Shown here: positions 35,289 to 44,048 of the stretch, one piece after another
Position numbering within the stretch: the stretch's first letter is position 1
How the letters are laid out: each line of letters starts with the position of its first letter
Source: Pseudotabrizicola sp.
Lineage (GTDB): Bacteria > Pseudomonadota > Alphaproteobacteria > Rhodobacterales > Rhodobacteraceae
Direction: 5' to 3'
Assembly: GCF_030656345.1 (NCBI RefSeq)
Contig: NZ_JAUSNR010000023.1
Coordinates: 1 to 64,000 of the forward strand
DNA length: 64,000 nucleotides
Program-made: the position numbers and the translations under genes
The notes under the pieces: generated by a model
What the model was told of the DNA's origin: nothing
Seen by the model: only the letters and a program-made list of their open reading frames with translations
Database searches by the model: none

Positions 35289-37804
35289 CCGGCTGGTCTT
35301 TGGCATGGCGACTGGCCCGGCGCGAATTGCGCGGCGGCCTGCGCGGCTTTCGCATCTTCCTCGCCTGCCTCGCGCTGGGGGTGATGGCGATTGCGTCGGT
35401 CGGCATGGTTCGCGCCGCGATCGAGGCGGGCTTGCGCGATCAGGGCGCGGTTTTGCTGGGCGGCGATGCGCAGATGGAATTCACCTACCGCTTCGCGGAC
35501 GACGCCGAGCGCGCCTTTATGGCCGGCATCGCCAGCCAAGTGTCCGAAGTGGTCGATTTCAATTCCATGGCCGTGCGCGGTGAAGACACGGCGCTGACCC
35601 AGATCAAGGCGGTCGATGCCGCCTATCCCCTTCTGGGTGCCGTGGTGCTGGAGCCTGACATGACACTGGCCGAGGCGCTTGCGCCGCAGGACGGCCTGCC
35701 CGGCGCGGTGATGGACAGGGTGCTGGTCGACCGGCTGGGCCTTGCGCCGGGCGATAGCTTCCGTTTGGGCGTGCAGGACTTCCGCCTTGGCGCGGTGCTG
35801 CTGCGCGAGCCGGATTCGGCGACCCAAGGATTCACGCTTGGCCCGCGCACCATGGTGCTGACCGAGGGGCTGGCGCAGTCGGGCCTGATCGGGCCGGGAT
35901 CGCTGTATGAAACCAAATATCGGATGACCCTGCCGCCGGGCAGCGATCTGGCGGCACTTCGGACACAGACCGAGGCGCTGTACCGCGATTCTGGCGTGCG
36001 CTGGCAGGACAGCCGCCGCGCCACACCGGGGGTGGAGCGTTTTGTCGAACGCATGGGGTCTTTCCTCATTCTGGTCGGCCTTGCCGGGCTGGCCGTGGGC
36101 GGCGTCGGTGTGTCCTCGGCGGTGCGGGCCTATCTGGATGGCAAGGTCTCGACCATCGCCACGCTGAAAACGCTGGGGGCCGAGGGCGGGATGATCTTCC
36201 GCGTCTACCTGTTGCAGATCGCGGTGCTGGCCGGGATCGGGGTTGCCATCGGGCTGGTGCTGGGGGTGGCGATTCCGATGCTGCTGGCCCCGGTGATTTC
36301 GGCATCCTTGCCGCTGCCGGTGATCTTCCGCCCCTATCCGATGCCACTGGCCGAAGCGGCGTTTTACGGGCTGACGACGGCATTGCTGTTCACCCTCTGG
36401 CCGCTGGCGCGGACGCAAAGCGTACGGGCGGCGGCGCTGTATCGGGGGGCCGGGCGCGGTGGCTGGGCCGGATGGCCGGCGGCCATTGCGGTGGCCACGC
36501 TGCTGGCGCTGCTGATCGGCGGCGCGGTGCTGTTCTCCGGCGTGCCGACACTGGCGCTGGGCTCTGCCGCTGGCATTGCCGGGGCGCTGGCGGTGCTGGC
36601 GGGGGCGGCGTGGCTCTTGCGCCGGGCCGCCAATGCGCTGGCGCGTTCGGTACTGGCGCGGGGCCGGGTTGCGCTGCGGCTGGCGCTGGCCGCCATCGGC
36701 GGGCCACGGGCCGAAGCCACATCGGTGGTGCTGTCGCTGGGCCTTGGCCTGTCGGTGCTGGCCGCCGTTGGCCAGATCGAGGCCAACCTGCGCCTTGCCA
36801 TCGCGCAGGATCTGCCCGAACGGGCACCTTCGTACTTCTTCGTCGACATCCAGCCTGACCAGATTGAGGCGTTTCTGACCCGCGTAACCGATGACCCCGC
36901 CGTCAGCAGGGTGGAAAGCGCGCCGATGCTGCGCGGCGTCGTCACCCGGATCAACGGCCGCCCCGCCCGCGAAGTGGCGGGCGAGCATTGGGTGGTGCGC
37001 GGTGACCGGGGTGTGACTTATTCCGCAACACCGTCGGAAACCACCACCATCACCGCTGGTGAATGGTGGCCCGCCGATTACACCGGCGACCCGCAAGTCA
37101 GCTTTTCCGCCGAATCCGCCGCCGAGATCGGGCTGAAGCTGGGCGACACCGTCACCGTCAACATTCTGGGCCGCGACATCACCGCCACCATCACCAGCTT
37201 TCGCGACGTTGATTTCTCGACCGGCGGCATGGGCTTTGTGATGACGCTGAACCCGGCGGCGCTTGCCGGTGCCCCCCATACCCACATCGCCACGGTCTAT
37301 GCCGAAGCGGAGGCCGAGGCTGCGATCCTGCGCGATGTCTCGCGCGCCTATCCCAACGTCACCGCTGTCCGCGTGCGCGATGCCATCGACCGGGTGACAG
37401 AGGCGCTGGGCGCCATCGCCACTGCCACCGCCTGGGCAGCGGCGGCGACGCTGCTGACCGGATTTGTGGTGCTGATCGGCGCTGCCGCCGCAGGCGAGCG
37501 CGCGCGGGTCTATGAGGCGGCTGTGCTCAAGACGCTGGGGGCCACCCGTGGCCGCATCCTTGCCAGCTTTGCCCTGCGCTCAGCCCTGATGGGGGCGGCT
37601 GCCGGGCTGGTCGCCATCGTGGCGGGAGGGCTGGCGGGCTGGGCGGTGATGGTGTTCGTGATGGACTCCAGCTACCGTTTTGAACCGATCTCGGCGCTGG
37701 CCATCGTGGCGGGCGGCGTCATCGCCACCCTTGCCGCCGGGCTTGCCTTTGCCCTGCGCCCGCTTGCCGCCCGTCCGGCGCAGGTGCTGCGGTCAGGCGA
37801 TTGA
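35285..37804 (+). CDS. ABC transporter permease, FtsX-like (YbbP)
   Basis: An 839-residue inner-membrane protein with two copies of the FtsX/MacB-like permease domain. An N-terminal span (RIFLACLALGVMAIASVGM) is followed by a large periplasmic domain (residues about 45-250), spans around 260-480, a second periplasmic domain (about 510-690) and three C-terminal spans. The blocks GGDAQMEFTYRFADDAE and FVERMGSFLILVGLAGLAVGGVGVSSAV are typical of YbbP. Partners: the ATP-binding protein immediately upstream with a four-base overlap. Family function is poorly known; export of lipids or esterase-related compounds is speculation. Confidence 0.9.
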   Translation: MTGWSLAWRLARRELRGGLRGFRIFLACLALGVMAIASVGMVRAAIEAGLRDQGAVLLGGDAQMEFTYRFADDAERAFMAGIASQVSEVVDFNSMAVRGEDTALTQIKAVDAAYPLLGAVVLEPDMTLAEALAPQDGLPGAVMDRVLVDRLGLAPGDSFRLGVQDFRLGAVLLREPDSATQGFTLGPRTMVLTEGLAQSGLIGPGSLYETKYRMTLPPGSDLAALRTQTEALYRDSGVRWQDSRRATPGVERFVERMGSFLILVGLAGLAVGGVGVSSAVRAYLDGKVSTIATLKTLGAEGGMIFRVYLLQIAVLAGIGVAIGLVLGVAIPMLLAPVISASLPLPVIFRPYPMPLAEAAFYGLTTALLFTLWPLARTQSVRAAALYRGAGRGGWAGWPAAIAVATLLALLIGGAVLFSGVPTLALGSAAGIAGALAVLAGAAWLLRRAANALARSVLARGRVALRLALAAIGGPRAEATSVVLSLGLGLSVLAAVGQIEANLRLAIAQDLPERAPSYFFVDIQPDQIEAFLTRVTDDPAVSRVESAPMLRGVVTRINGRPAREVAGEHWVVRGDRGVTYSATPSETTTITAGEWWPADYTGDPQVSFSAESAAEIGLKLGDTVTVNILGRDITATITSFRDVDFSTGGMGFVMTLNPAALAGAPHTHIATVYAEAEAEAAILRDVSRAYPNVTAVRVRDAIDRVTEALGAIATATAWAAAATLLTGFVVLIGAAAAGERARVYEAAVLKTLGATRGRILASFALRSALMGAAAGLVAIVAGGLAGWAVMVFVMDSSYRFEPISALAIVAGGVIATLAAGLAFALRPLAARPAQVLRSGD

Positions 37805-37896
37805 AGCAGGTTTTAAGAAAATTGAGCGCGCTGACGCGCGCGTTCTTTTTATCTCGCCTCTGTGGCGTGGCCACAACCGGCTCGGGCGATGCGCGC

Positions 37897-37926
37897 CGCG
37901 CGGGGATATTTAAGAACAGATGAAAG
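37897..37926 (-). repeat. 3'-gene repeat element, copy C
   Basis: On the minus strand reads CTTTCATCTGTTCTTAAATA then TCCCCGCGCG, seven bases after the stop of the HAD gene at 37934 and in the same orientation. Diverged from copies A, B and E in the middle but keeps the CTTT, AAATA and CCCGC parts. Confidence 0.65.
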
Positions 37927-37933
37927 GCAGACG

Positions 37934-38599
37934 TCAGCGCAGGCCGATCAGGCCCGGCAGGTCGGCCATGTCAAAGAACGGTTCTGCGCCCACTGCGATC
38001 AGCCGCTCTGCCGGGGTGTGGGCGGCGTAGCCCATGCAGCGCATGCCCGCGGCAACTGCAGCCCGCGCGCCGGTGGGGCTGTCCTCGATCACCACGCACT
38101 CGGCGGGGGCGGCCCCAAGCTGCTGCGCTGCATGCAGGTACAGGTCCGGCGCGGGTTTGGGTGCGCCAAGCGTCTGGCCGGAATAGAGATGGCCACCGAA
38201 CCGCGCGATCAGGCCGGGATGCTGGCCCAGCGTGATCTGCATCTTGGCATCCGACCCGTTCGATCCCATGGCAAAGGGAATCCCCGCCGCATCCAAGCTG
38301 TCCAGCACCTGCAGGATACCGGGGATCAGCGGCGTGCCGCCTGCCAGATGCGCATAGAGCCGCTGGTAGAACGCATCGACCCAATCGCCCGGCAGCGCCG
38401 CACCCGCCGCCCGGGCGCGGCTTGCCACATCGGCCATGGTGCCGCCGATGAAATCGCGGGCGATCACCTCAACGCTCAGGTGCAGCCCGTGGGCGGCGAA
38501 TTCCCCCACCAGCAGGTCGAAGGTCATGCCTTCACTGTCCACCACCACGCCGTCACAGTCGAAGATCACGGCTTTCGGGGGCAGGGGGGCGGGGGTCAT
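37934..38599 (-). CDS. HAD-superfamily phosphatase (phosphoglycolate phosphatase/GPH-like)
   Basis: A 221-residue HAD subfamily IA enzyme. Motif I FDCDGVVVDSEG is near residue 14, the cap follows to about residue 90, motif II is in FAMGSNGSD near residue 111, motif III is the Lys of LGAPKPAPDLYLHAA near residue 145, and motif IV is IEDSPTGARAA near residue 171. This is the beta-phosphoglucomutase/phosphatase pattern. It overlaps the start of rsmD by four bases, so it is in an operon with rsmD and the ferredoxin reductase. Substrate unknown. Confidence 0.87.
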   Translation of the reverse strand: MTPAPLPPKAVIFDCDGVVVDSEGMTFDLLVGEFAAHGLHLSVEVIARDFIGGTMADVASRARAAGAALPGDWVDAFYQRLYAHLAGGTPLIPGILQVLDSLDAAGIPFAMGSNGSDAKMQITLGQHPGLIARFGGHLYSGQTLGAPKPAPDLYLHAAQQLGAAPAECVVIEDSPTGARAAVAAGMRCMGYAAHTPAERLIAVGAEPFFDMADLPGLIGLR

Positions 38600-39159
38600 G
38601 CGGGCATCCGGAGCAGGGTGACGATGGTGTCGCCATAGCGGCGCTGGTCGGTAAGGTCCAGCCCGGCGGGGGCCAGCGGGGCGGTGCCCTCCTCCCAGAC
38701 GATCATCGCACCGGGGGCGAACCAGCGACCGGCAAGGCAGGCGGCGATGGCCTTTTCGCCATAGGCTTTGCCATAGGGCGGGTCGAGGAACACCAGATCA
38801 AACGCCGCGCCCCGGTTTTCCCCCGGCTGCGTCGCATCGCGGCGCCAGACCTCGGTTTGCGCTTCGGCGCGCATCAGGGCGATGTTGCGCCGCAGCAGGG
38901 CCAGTGCTGGCTTGCCATCCTCAATAAACGCGGCCGTTTCAGCCCCGCGCGACAGCGCCTCCAGCCCCAGCGCGCCGGTCCCGGCAAACAGATCAAGCAC
39001 CCGCGCCCCCTGCACCGGATTGCCATGGCCGCCATTGATCAGCAGGTTGAAGATCGACTCGCGCACCCGGTCTGACGTGGGGCGCAGATGCGCCTGCGCA
39101 TCGCCTGCCCCCACCGGGGCCAGATGCAACCCGCGCGCCCGCCCGCCGATGATTCTCAT
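38596..39159 (-). CDS. rsmD: 16S rRNA (guanine966-N2)-methyltransferase
   Basis: Methylates G966 of 16S rRNA. The 187 residues begin MRIIGGRARGLHLAPVG, the usual RsmD N-terminus, then LRPTSDRVRESIFNLL near residue 27, the SAM site LDLFAGTGALGLEALSRGA near residue 53, and the catalytic motif VFLDPPYGKAYGEKA near residue 124. It is translationally coupled on both sides: four-base overlaps with the reductase gene upstream and the HAD gene downstream. Confidence 0.95.
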   Translation of the reverse strand: MRIIGGRARGLHLAPVGAGDAQAHLRPTSDRVRESIFNLLINGGHGNPVQGARVLDLFAGTGALGLEALSRGAETAAFIEDGKPALALLRRNIALMRAEAQTEVWRRDATQPGENRGAAFDLVFLDPPYGKAYGEKAIAACLAGRWFAPGAMIVWEEGTAPLAPAGLDLTDQRRYGDTIVTLLRMPA

Positions 39160-40358
39160 CGCAGCAGCGCTTTCAGGTCGGTCGCGGGGTCGGCCACCAG
39201 TGCGGGGTCGGGGGATTTCCCCGCCTCGATCAGCCGCTTGCCGACCATATAGGCGCGGGCGTCGTTCATCGCATCCAGCGCCAGCAGGCGGTCGCCCTGA
39301 TAATACCAGAACGACACTGCCCCCCCTTCGCCGGGGCGGGTGACAATCCGGTCATAGCCGGTGTTCATCCCGGCGATCTGCAGCTTGCAGTCGTACTGAT
39401 CCGACCAGAACCACGGCGTGGCGCGGTAAGGCGTGTCTGCCCCCAGGATATTACCCGCCACCACCTCGGCCTGATCAATCGCATTGCCCACCGATTCCAG
39501 CCGCAACCGCCCGCCCTGCCACGGGAAGGACGCGCAATCGCCCGCCGCCCAGACATCCGGGGCCGAGGTGCGACCATGGCTGTCGGTGGCGATGCCGTTG
39601 TCGATCAGCAGGCCTGCGGCCTCGGCCAGCGCGGTATCAGGTGTGATCCCTACGCCGACAATCACGAAATCCGCTGCAAGCGCGCGCCCGTCCGTCAGCC
39701 GCGCGCCGGTCACCCGGGTCTCTCCCAGCAGCCGCTCCAGCCCGGTGCCTTCCAGCACCTTCACGCCATGCCCGGCATGCAGCGCGCGGAAATAACCCGA
39801 GGTTTCGGGCGAGGCCACCCGTTGCAGAATGCGCGGCGCCATCTCTACCACCGTCACATCTAAGCCCAGTTGCGCCGCCACCGCCGCCGCTTCCAGCCCG
39901 ATATAGCCGCCGCCCACGATCACCACCCGGCGACCGGGCTGCACCTCTGCCCGCATCAGATCGACATCGACCAACCCGCGCAGCGTATAAACCCCGGCCA
40001 GATCGCCGCCCATCGCCGGCGGCAGGCGCCGCGGCGATGACCCTGTGGTCAGCGCCAGCGCGTCATAGAACAGCACATCGCCATCCACGGTCACACTGCG
40101 CGCGCCCGTGTCAATCGCCGTCACCGGCGCGCCCAGCCGCAACTGCACGCCCTGATCGGCCCAGAACTCCGGCGCGCGCAGCCACAGCCGTTCGGGACCG
40201 ATCTCGCCCTTGAGGTAGGCCTTCGACAGCGGGGGCCGCTGATAGGGCGGCGCGCTTTCGGCACCGATCATGGTGATCGGCCCGCTGTGCCCCAGCCCGC
40301 GCAGCTTGGCCGCCAGCGCCGCCCCCGCCTGTCCCGCCCCGATGATCACCACGCGCAT
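39156..40358 (-). CDS. NAD(P)/FAD-dependent ferredoxin reductase
   Basis: A 400-residue flavoprotein reductase. The start MRVVIIGAGQAGAALAAKLRG opens with the FAD Rossmann motif GxGxxG/A; a longer in-frame extension would run into the neighbouring promoter region and lacks coding character. The second dinucleotide motif VVIVGGGYIGLEAAAVAAQLG is near residue 146, and the GITPDTALAEAAGL and WAAGDCASF motifs near residues 265-300 bind FAD. The protein is of the putidaredoxin/rubredoxin reductase type, with a C-terminal domain near residue 320 to the end. It is coupled to rsmD; the electron acceptor is not in the window. Confidence 0.9.
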   Translation of the reverse strand: MRVVIIGAGQAGAALAAKLRGLGHSGPITMIGAESAPPYQRPPLSKAYLKGEIGPERLWLRAPEFWADQGVQLRLGAPVTAIDTGARSVTVDGDVLFYDALALTTGSSPRRLPPAMGGDLAGVYTLRGLVDVDLMRAEVQPGRRVVIVGGGYIGLEAAAVAAQLGLDVTVVEMAPRILQRVASPETSGYFRALHAGHGVKVLEGTGLERLLGETRVTGARLTDGRALAADFVIVGVGITPDTALAEAAGLLIDNGIATDSHGRTSAPDVWAAGDCASFPWQGGRLRLESVGNAIDQAEVVAGNILGADTPYRATPWFWSDQYDCKLQIAGMNTGYDRIVTRPGEGGAVSFWYYQGDRLLALDAMNDARAYMVGKRLIEAGKSPDPALVADPATDLKALLR

Positions 40359-40431
40359 GCCATATTCCTCTGGTCGCCCAACGGGCCGGACCCTATATCT
40401 GGCCCATAAGCAAACGCAACGCGAGAGGGAC

Positions 40432-40926
40432 ATGACCATGACGATTTCTGTGGGCGACACGCTGCCAGAGGCCACCCTGATCAAACTTGGCGCCAACGGG
40501 CCGGAACAGGTGTCGCTGCAAGATCTGGCCAAAGGCCGCAAACTGGTGTTGTTCGCCGTGCCCGGTGCCTTCACGCCGACCTGCCATTCGGCCCATGTGC
40601 CCAGCTTCATCCGCACCAAGGATCAGTTCACCGCCAAGGGCGTTGATGACATCATCTGCGTCTCGGTCAACGACCCCTTCGTGATGAAGGCCTGGGGCGA
40701 GGCGACCGGGGCCACCCCCGCCGGGGTCACCATGCTGGCCGATGCTGACAGCAGCTTTACCAAGGCGATGGGCCTCGACTTCTCCGCCGCGCCCGCCGGG
40801 CTGATCGCGCGGTCGAAACGTTATGCGCTTTACGCCGAAGATGGCGTGGTCAAGCAGCTGCATCTGGAAGAGTCCCCCGGCACCTGTGACATCTCGGGCG
40901 GCGAGGCGCTTCTGGCCGCGATCTGA
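40432..40926 (+). CDS. Peroxiredoxin, Prx5 (AhpE/PRX5-like) type
   Basis: Thiol peroxidase that detoxifies peroxides. The 164 residues have the active-site block VPGAFTPTCHSAHVPSFI near residue 45 with peroxidatic Cys, and a C-terminal CD in ESPGTCDISGGE as the resolving Cys of atypical 2-Cys or hybrid Prx5. The ATG at 40432 follows AGAGGGAC and a second ATG lies two codons later. It is divergent from the ferredoxin reductase with about 73 bases between them. Followed by a GC-rich stem-loop. Confidence 0.93.
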   Translation: MTMTISVGDTLPEATLIKLGANGPEQVSLQDLAKGRKLVLFAVPGAFTPTCHSAHVPSFIRTKDQFTAKGVDDIICVSVNDPFVMKAWGEATGATPAGVTMLADADSSFTKAMGLDFSAAPAGLIARSKRYALYAEDGVVKQLHLEESPGTCDISGGEALLAAI

Positions 40927-40945
40927 CCCGTCAGACCACCGCCTG

Positions 40946-40968
40946 CCCTCCCCCTCGGGGGGAGGGTT
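40946..40968. terminator. GC-rich stem-loop between peroxiredoxin and pterin dehydratase genes
   Basis: CCCTCCCCC at 40946-40954 pairs with GGGGGAGGG at 40958-40966 around a 3-base loop, followed by only two T. It lies 20 bases after the peroxiredoxin stop and 34 bases before the end of the minus-strand pterin dehydratase gene, so it is a plausible but weak bidirectional terminator. Confidence 0.5.
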
Positions 40969-41002
40969 CAGGCGCTGCGGGCGCTGTCGCAAAGCCGCCC
41001 GC

Positions 41003-41296
41003 TCAATACCCCGCCGCCTTGTCCATCCGCCGCGCCAGATCCAGGTCCAGCTTTGTCAGCCCGCCCGCATCATGCGTGGTCAGCCGCACCTTGACGGTGC
41101 GGTACACGTTCGACCATTCGGGGTGATGGTTCAGCGCCTCGGCGTCATCGGCGACTTTGGTCATGAAGGCAAAGGCCTGCTTGAAATCCTTGAACAAAAA
41201 CGTCTTGTCCAGCGCGTCCTTGCCCTCGGCCATCTTCCACCCGGTGCCGAACAGCGGCAGCAGGGTGGATCGGTCCAGCTCTGTCTTGTCTGTCAT
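41003..41296 (-). CDS. phhB: Pterin-4a-carbinolamine dehydratase
   Basis: Recycles pterin cofactor by dehydrating 4a-hydroxytetrahydrobiopterin. The 97 residues from MTDKTEL contain KDFKQAFAFMTKVADDAEAL and the signature LNHHPEWSNVYRTVKVRLTTHDAGGLT, including the HHPEW motif of the active site. An upstream in-frame Met gives a 10-residue longer form with no better ribosome site. No phenylalanine hydroxylase gene is nearby, so the partner enzyme is unknown; in many bacteria this protein works with molybdopterin or other pterin pathways. Confidence 0.9.
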   Translation of the reverse strand: MTDKTELDRSTLLPLFGTGWKMAEGKDALDKTFLFKDFKQAFAFMTKVADDAEALNHHPEWSNVYRTVKVRLTTHDAGGLTKLDLDLARRMDKAAGY

Positions 41297-41344
41297 GTCA
41301 TCTGATCCTGTCTGCAAATTGCTCAAATCCCCTGTCCCGCGCGG

Positions 41345-42502
41345 TCAGTCCTCGGATTGCACCCGGCGGAACGGGCCGTATTGGGTCAGCACCTCGATCT
41401 CTTCATCCACCGCGCGGCGTTCTTCGTGCAGATACCGCTCTACCGCGTCGCGAAAGCCCGCATCCGCAATCCAGTGCAGCGAATGCACCGGCGTCGGCAG
41501 ATAGCCGCGCGCCAGTTTGTGTTCCCCCTGCGCGCCAGCCTCTACCCGCTGCAACCCATTGGCAATCGCCCAGTCAATCGCCTGATAATAGCACAGCTCG
41601 AAATGCAGGCAGGGGTGATCTTCGGCACAGCCCCAATAGCGGCCGAACAGCACATCGCGCCCGATGAAGTTCAGCGCCCCGGCCACCGGGCGCGTGCCGT
41701 CAAAGGCCAGCACCAGCAGAATATCGTCGCGCATCGTGTCGTGAAACCGGCTGAACGCCTTGCGGGTCAGATAGGGCGTGCCCCATTTGCGCGCGCCGGT
41801 ATCCTGATAAAATTCCCAGAACGCATCCCAATGCGCAGGTTCAATCGCGTCCCCGGTCAGCGCCCGGATGGTCAGCCCCGACGCCCGGGCCGTCTCGCGC
41901 TCCTTGCGGATCATCTTGCGCTTGCGGCTCGACAGCTGGGCAAGGAAAGCGTCAAACGTCGCGTAGCTATTGTTTTCCCAATGAAACTGCTGCGTCACCC
42001 GGTGCAGCACACCCTCCACCCCGGCCAAGGCCTCGGCCTCTTCGCCGGTGCAGAACGTCACATGCAAGGATGACAGCCGGTTCTTTGCCGCGACCGAAAC
42101 CGCCGCCGCCAGCAACAGTTCGCGGTGCGCGGCGTCGCCCAGAAACCGCCGCCCCGTCGCCGGGGTGAACGGCACCGCAATCTGCAACTTGGGGTAATAC
42201 CGCCCGCCCGCGCGCTCAAACGCCTGCGCCCAGCCGTGGTCGAAAATATACTCGCCCTGCGAATGCCCTTTCGCATACATCGGCACCGCTGCCACGATCC
42301 GCCCGTCTTCGCGCAGCACCAGCGGATGCGCAGTCCAGCCGGTGCCCGTCCCGGTCGATCCCGAAAGCTCCAGCGCGCTCAGAAACCGATAGGTGGTGAA
42401 CGGGTCCACAGGCCGCCCCAAAACCTGTTCTGGGGCCGCCACCGCATCCCATTCGGCGGCGTCAATCTCGGTCAGGCTTTGGTGCAGGGTGATTTCGGTC
42501 AT
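41345..42502 (-). CDS. GNAT-like acetyltransferase of the DUF482/PF04339 family
   Basis: A 385-residue protein of the peptidogalycan biosynthesis/recognition family that resembles FemAB double-GNAT folds. Blocks PVDPFTTYRFLSALELSGS near residue 31, SQGEYIFDHGWAQAFERAGGRYYPKLQ near residue 80, SRKRKMIRKERETA near residue 190 and ARKWGTPYLTRKAFSRFH near residue 233 are typical of the family. A C-terminal block HKLARGYLPTPVHSLHWI near residue 333 follows. Biochemical function is not established. It is the last gene of the minus-strand run in this section; its ATG has no clear ribosome site. Confidence 0.82.
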   Translation of the reverse strand: MTEITLHQSLTEIDAAEWDAVAAPEQVLGRPVDPFTTYRFLSALELSGSTGTGTGWTAHPLVLREDGRIVAAVPMYAKGHSQGEYIFDHGWAQAFERAGGRYYPKLQIAVPFTPATGRRFLGDAAHRELLLAAAVSVAAKNRLSSLHVTFCTGEEAEALAGVEGVLHRVTQQFHWENNSYATFDAFLAQLSSRKRKMIRKERETARASGLTIRALTGDAIEPAHWDAFWEFYQDTGARKWGTPYLTRKAFSRFHDTMRDDILLVLAFDGTRPVAGALNFIGRDVLFGRYWGCAEDHPCLHFELCYYQAIDWAIANGLQRVEAGAQGEHKLARGYLPTPVHSLHWIADAGFRDAVERYLHEERRAVDEEIEVLTQYGPFRRVQSED

Positions 42503-42554
42503 CGATCCGTCATTCCGGGCGTGCCCGCTTAGACTGTGCCGCGCGCCCGCAAAT

Positions 42555-43337
42555 TCAAGCGGGCAGCGCGCTCAGATAGCCCTCAAACGTCACATTCGCC
42601 GCAATCTGCCGCGCCATCGCCTCTTGTTCGGGCGTGCGGATGGTCCAGCACAGCACCGGCACCCCCGCCGCCCGCAACTCCAGCACCCGTGGGCGGGTCA
42701 GGTCATTGCCCTGATGGCTGATGAAGGACGCGCCCACCCGGTCAAAATCCGGGATCTCGCGCAGATGCGCGCACACCTCGGCGGGCAAAGGCGCCCAGTC
42801 GTCCGGATCATAGGCCGATGTCGTCAGCCCCCGCGCCACATCGGGTGCCAGCCGCGCCATCTGCGCCATGGCATGCGGGTTGAACGACATCACCGCCACC
42901 GCGCCGCCATACCCGGCCAAAGCGTCCGCCACCGAAGCCTCCAGCCGTCCGTCAGTCTCGGCCATCGCGCCGGTCTGATCCTTGATCTCGATCAGCAGCG
43001 GCACACGGCCCGCAACCATGCCCAGCACCGCCTGCAGGGTCGGAATGGTGTCGTTGCCCCCGGTCAGCCCGATGCCGCCCAGCTCCGCCGCCGTGCGGGC
43101 GCTCACCGGCCCGCGCGCGGCGGTCAGCCGGTCAAGATCATCATCATGAAACACCATCGCCACGCCATCGGCGGACAGCTGCACATCAACCTCAATGGCA
43201 TAGCCCGCGGCCACCGCCGCGCGGATCGCGGCAGGGCTGTTCTCGATCCGCCCTTGTGCCCGGTCATGCAACGCGCGGTGCGTCACCGGCAGGCGCAGGA
43301 AACCGGCGGGCAGGGCGGGGCGTGTGATCTCAGGCAA
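42555..43337 (-). CDS. Glycerophosphodiester phosphodiesterase
   Basis: Hydrolyses glycerophosphodiesters to glycerol 3-phosphate and an alcohol. The 260 residues show HRALHDRAQGRIENSPAAI near residue 18 (His and Glu/Asn of motif I), EVDVQLSADGVAMVFHDDDL near residue 45 with the metal Glu, Asp and general His, LLIEIKD near residue 110, and WTIRTPEQEAMA near residue 231. No ATG is available without overlapping the upstream gene; a TTG at 43337 overlapping the RidA stop by eight bases gives the normal N-terminus (ITRPALPAGFLRLPVTHRAL). This start is my choice but is uncertain; a GTG at 43277 is a fallback. Confidence 0.85.
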   Translation of the reverse strand: MPEITRPALPAGFLRLPVTHRALHDRAQGRIENSPAAIRAAVAAGYAIEVDVQLSADGVAMVFHDDDLDRLTAARGPVSARTAAELGGIGLTGGNDTIPTLQAVLGMVAGRVPLLIEIKDQTGAMAETDGRLEASVADALAGYGGAVAVMSFNPHAMAQMARLAPDVARGLTTSAYDPDDWAPLPAEVCAHLREIPDFDRVGASFISHQGNDLTRPRVLELRAAGVPVLCWTIRTPEQEAMARQIAANVTFEGYLSALPA

Positions 43338-43791
43338 TCTCGAACACCGCTTCAATCTCCACTGCCACGCCAAACGGCAAAGACGCCGCCGACACCGCAG
43401 ACCGCGCGTGCCGCCCGGCATCTCCCAAGACCGCGACCATGAAATCTGACGCGCCGTTGATCACGCGTGGCTGGTCCACGAAATCGGGGCCCGAGTTCAC
43501 GAACCCCACCAGCTTGACCAGCCGCACCACGCGGTCCATCTCGCCGCCCGTCGCCGCCTTCACCTGCGCCAGCAGGGAGATCGCACAGGCCTTCGCCGCC
43601 TCGGCCCCCTGTTCGACACTCAGATCCGCGCCCAGCTTGCCCTTGATCATGCCGCCGGAATTCTGGCTGATCTGGCCCGAGATGAACACCTGTTTGCCAC
43701 TGATCACCCAAGGCACATAATTCGCTGCAGGGGCCGGCGCGTCGGGCAGGGTGACGCCCATTTCGGCAAGGCGGGCTTCGATCTTCGACAT
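43330..43791 (-). CDS. RidA (YjgF/YER057c/UK114) family protein
   Basis: A 153-residue member of the RidA family. It shows ISGKQVFISGQISQNSGGMIKGKLGADLSVEQGAEAAK and ARSAVSAASLPFGVAVEIEAVFEI at the C-terminus, the catalytic Arg being in the former family position. The start MSKIEARLAEMG has GGAGGATACCC eight bases upstream; an earlier in-frame Met would add five residues. RidA-like proteins deaminate imines or enamines made by PLP enzymes, but this subfamily's substrate is unknown. Its stop codon overlaps the phosphodiesterase start. Confidence 0.88.
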   Translation of the reverse strand: MSKIEARLAEMGVTLPDAPAPAANYVPWVISGKQVFISGQISQNSGGMIKGKLGADLSVEQGAEAAKACAISLLAQVKAATGGEMDRVVRLVKLVGFVNSGPDFVDQPRVINGASDFMVAVLGDAGRHARSAVSAASLPFGVAVEIEAVFEIA

Positions 43792-44048
43792 CAGGGTATC
43801 CTCCATCAGGTTTGCCGCAGGCTAACGGCCCCGCCCGGCGGCGGCAAGGCCGCTTGGCCCGCAGATCCGGTTATCACAAGACATATCAACAGCGTCTGTC
43901 CGGTCACAACCCTGCCCGAAACCCGCATCCCCGCCATGGGTGCGTTGTAATTTGGCGCCCCGGCCTATATCAAAACCAAAGACAGCAGACCGACACTCCG
44001 GGCCGCCCCGCGCAACAGCGCCCGGCCTGCGGGCATAAAGGATTGGCC

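Noticed and set aside
35006..37285. A 759-residue open frame on the minus strand across the ABC permease gene
   Set aside because: Low-complexity Gln/Arg/His content and full overlap with a well-supported permease gene.
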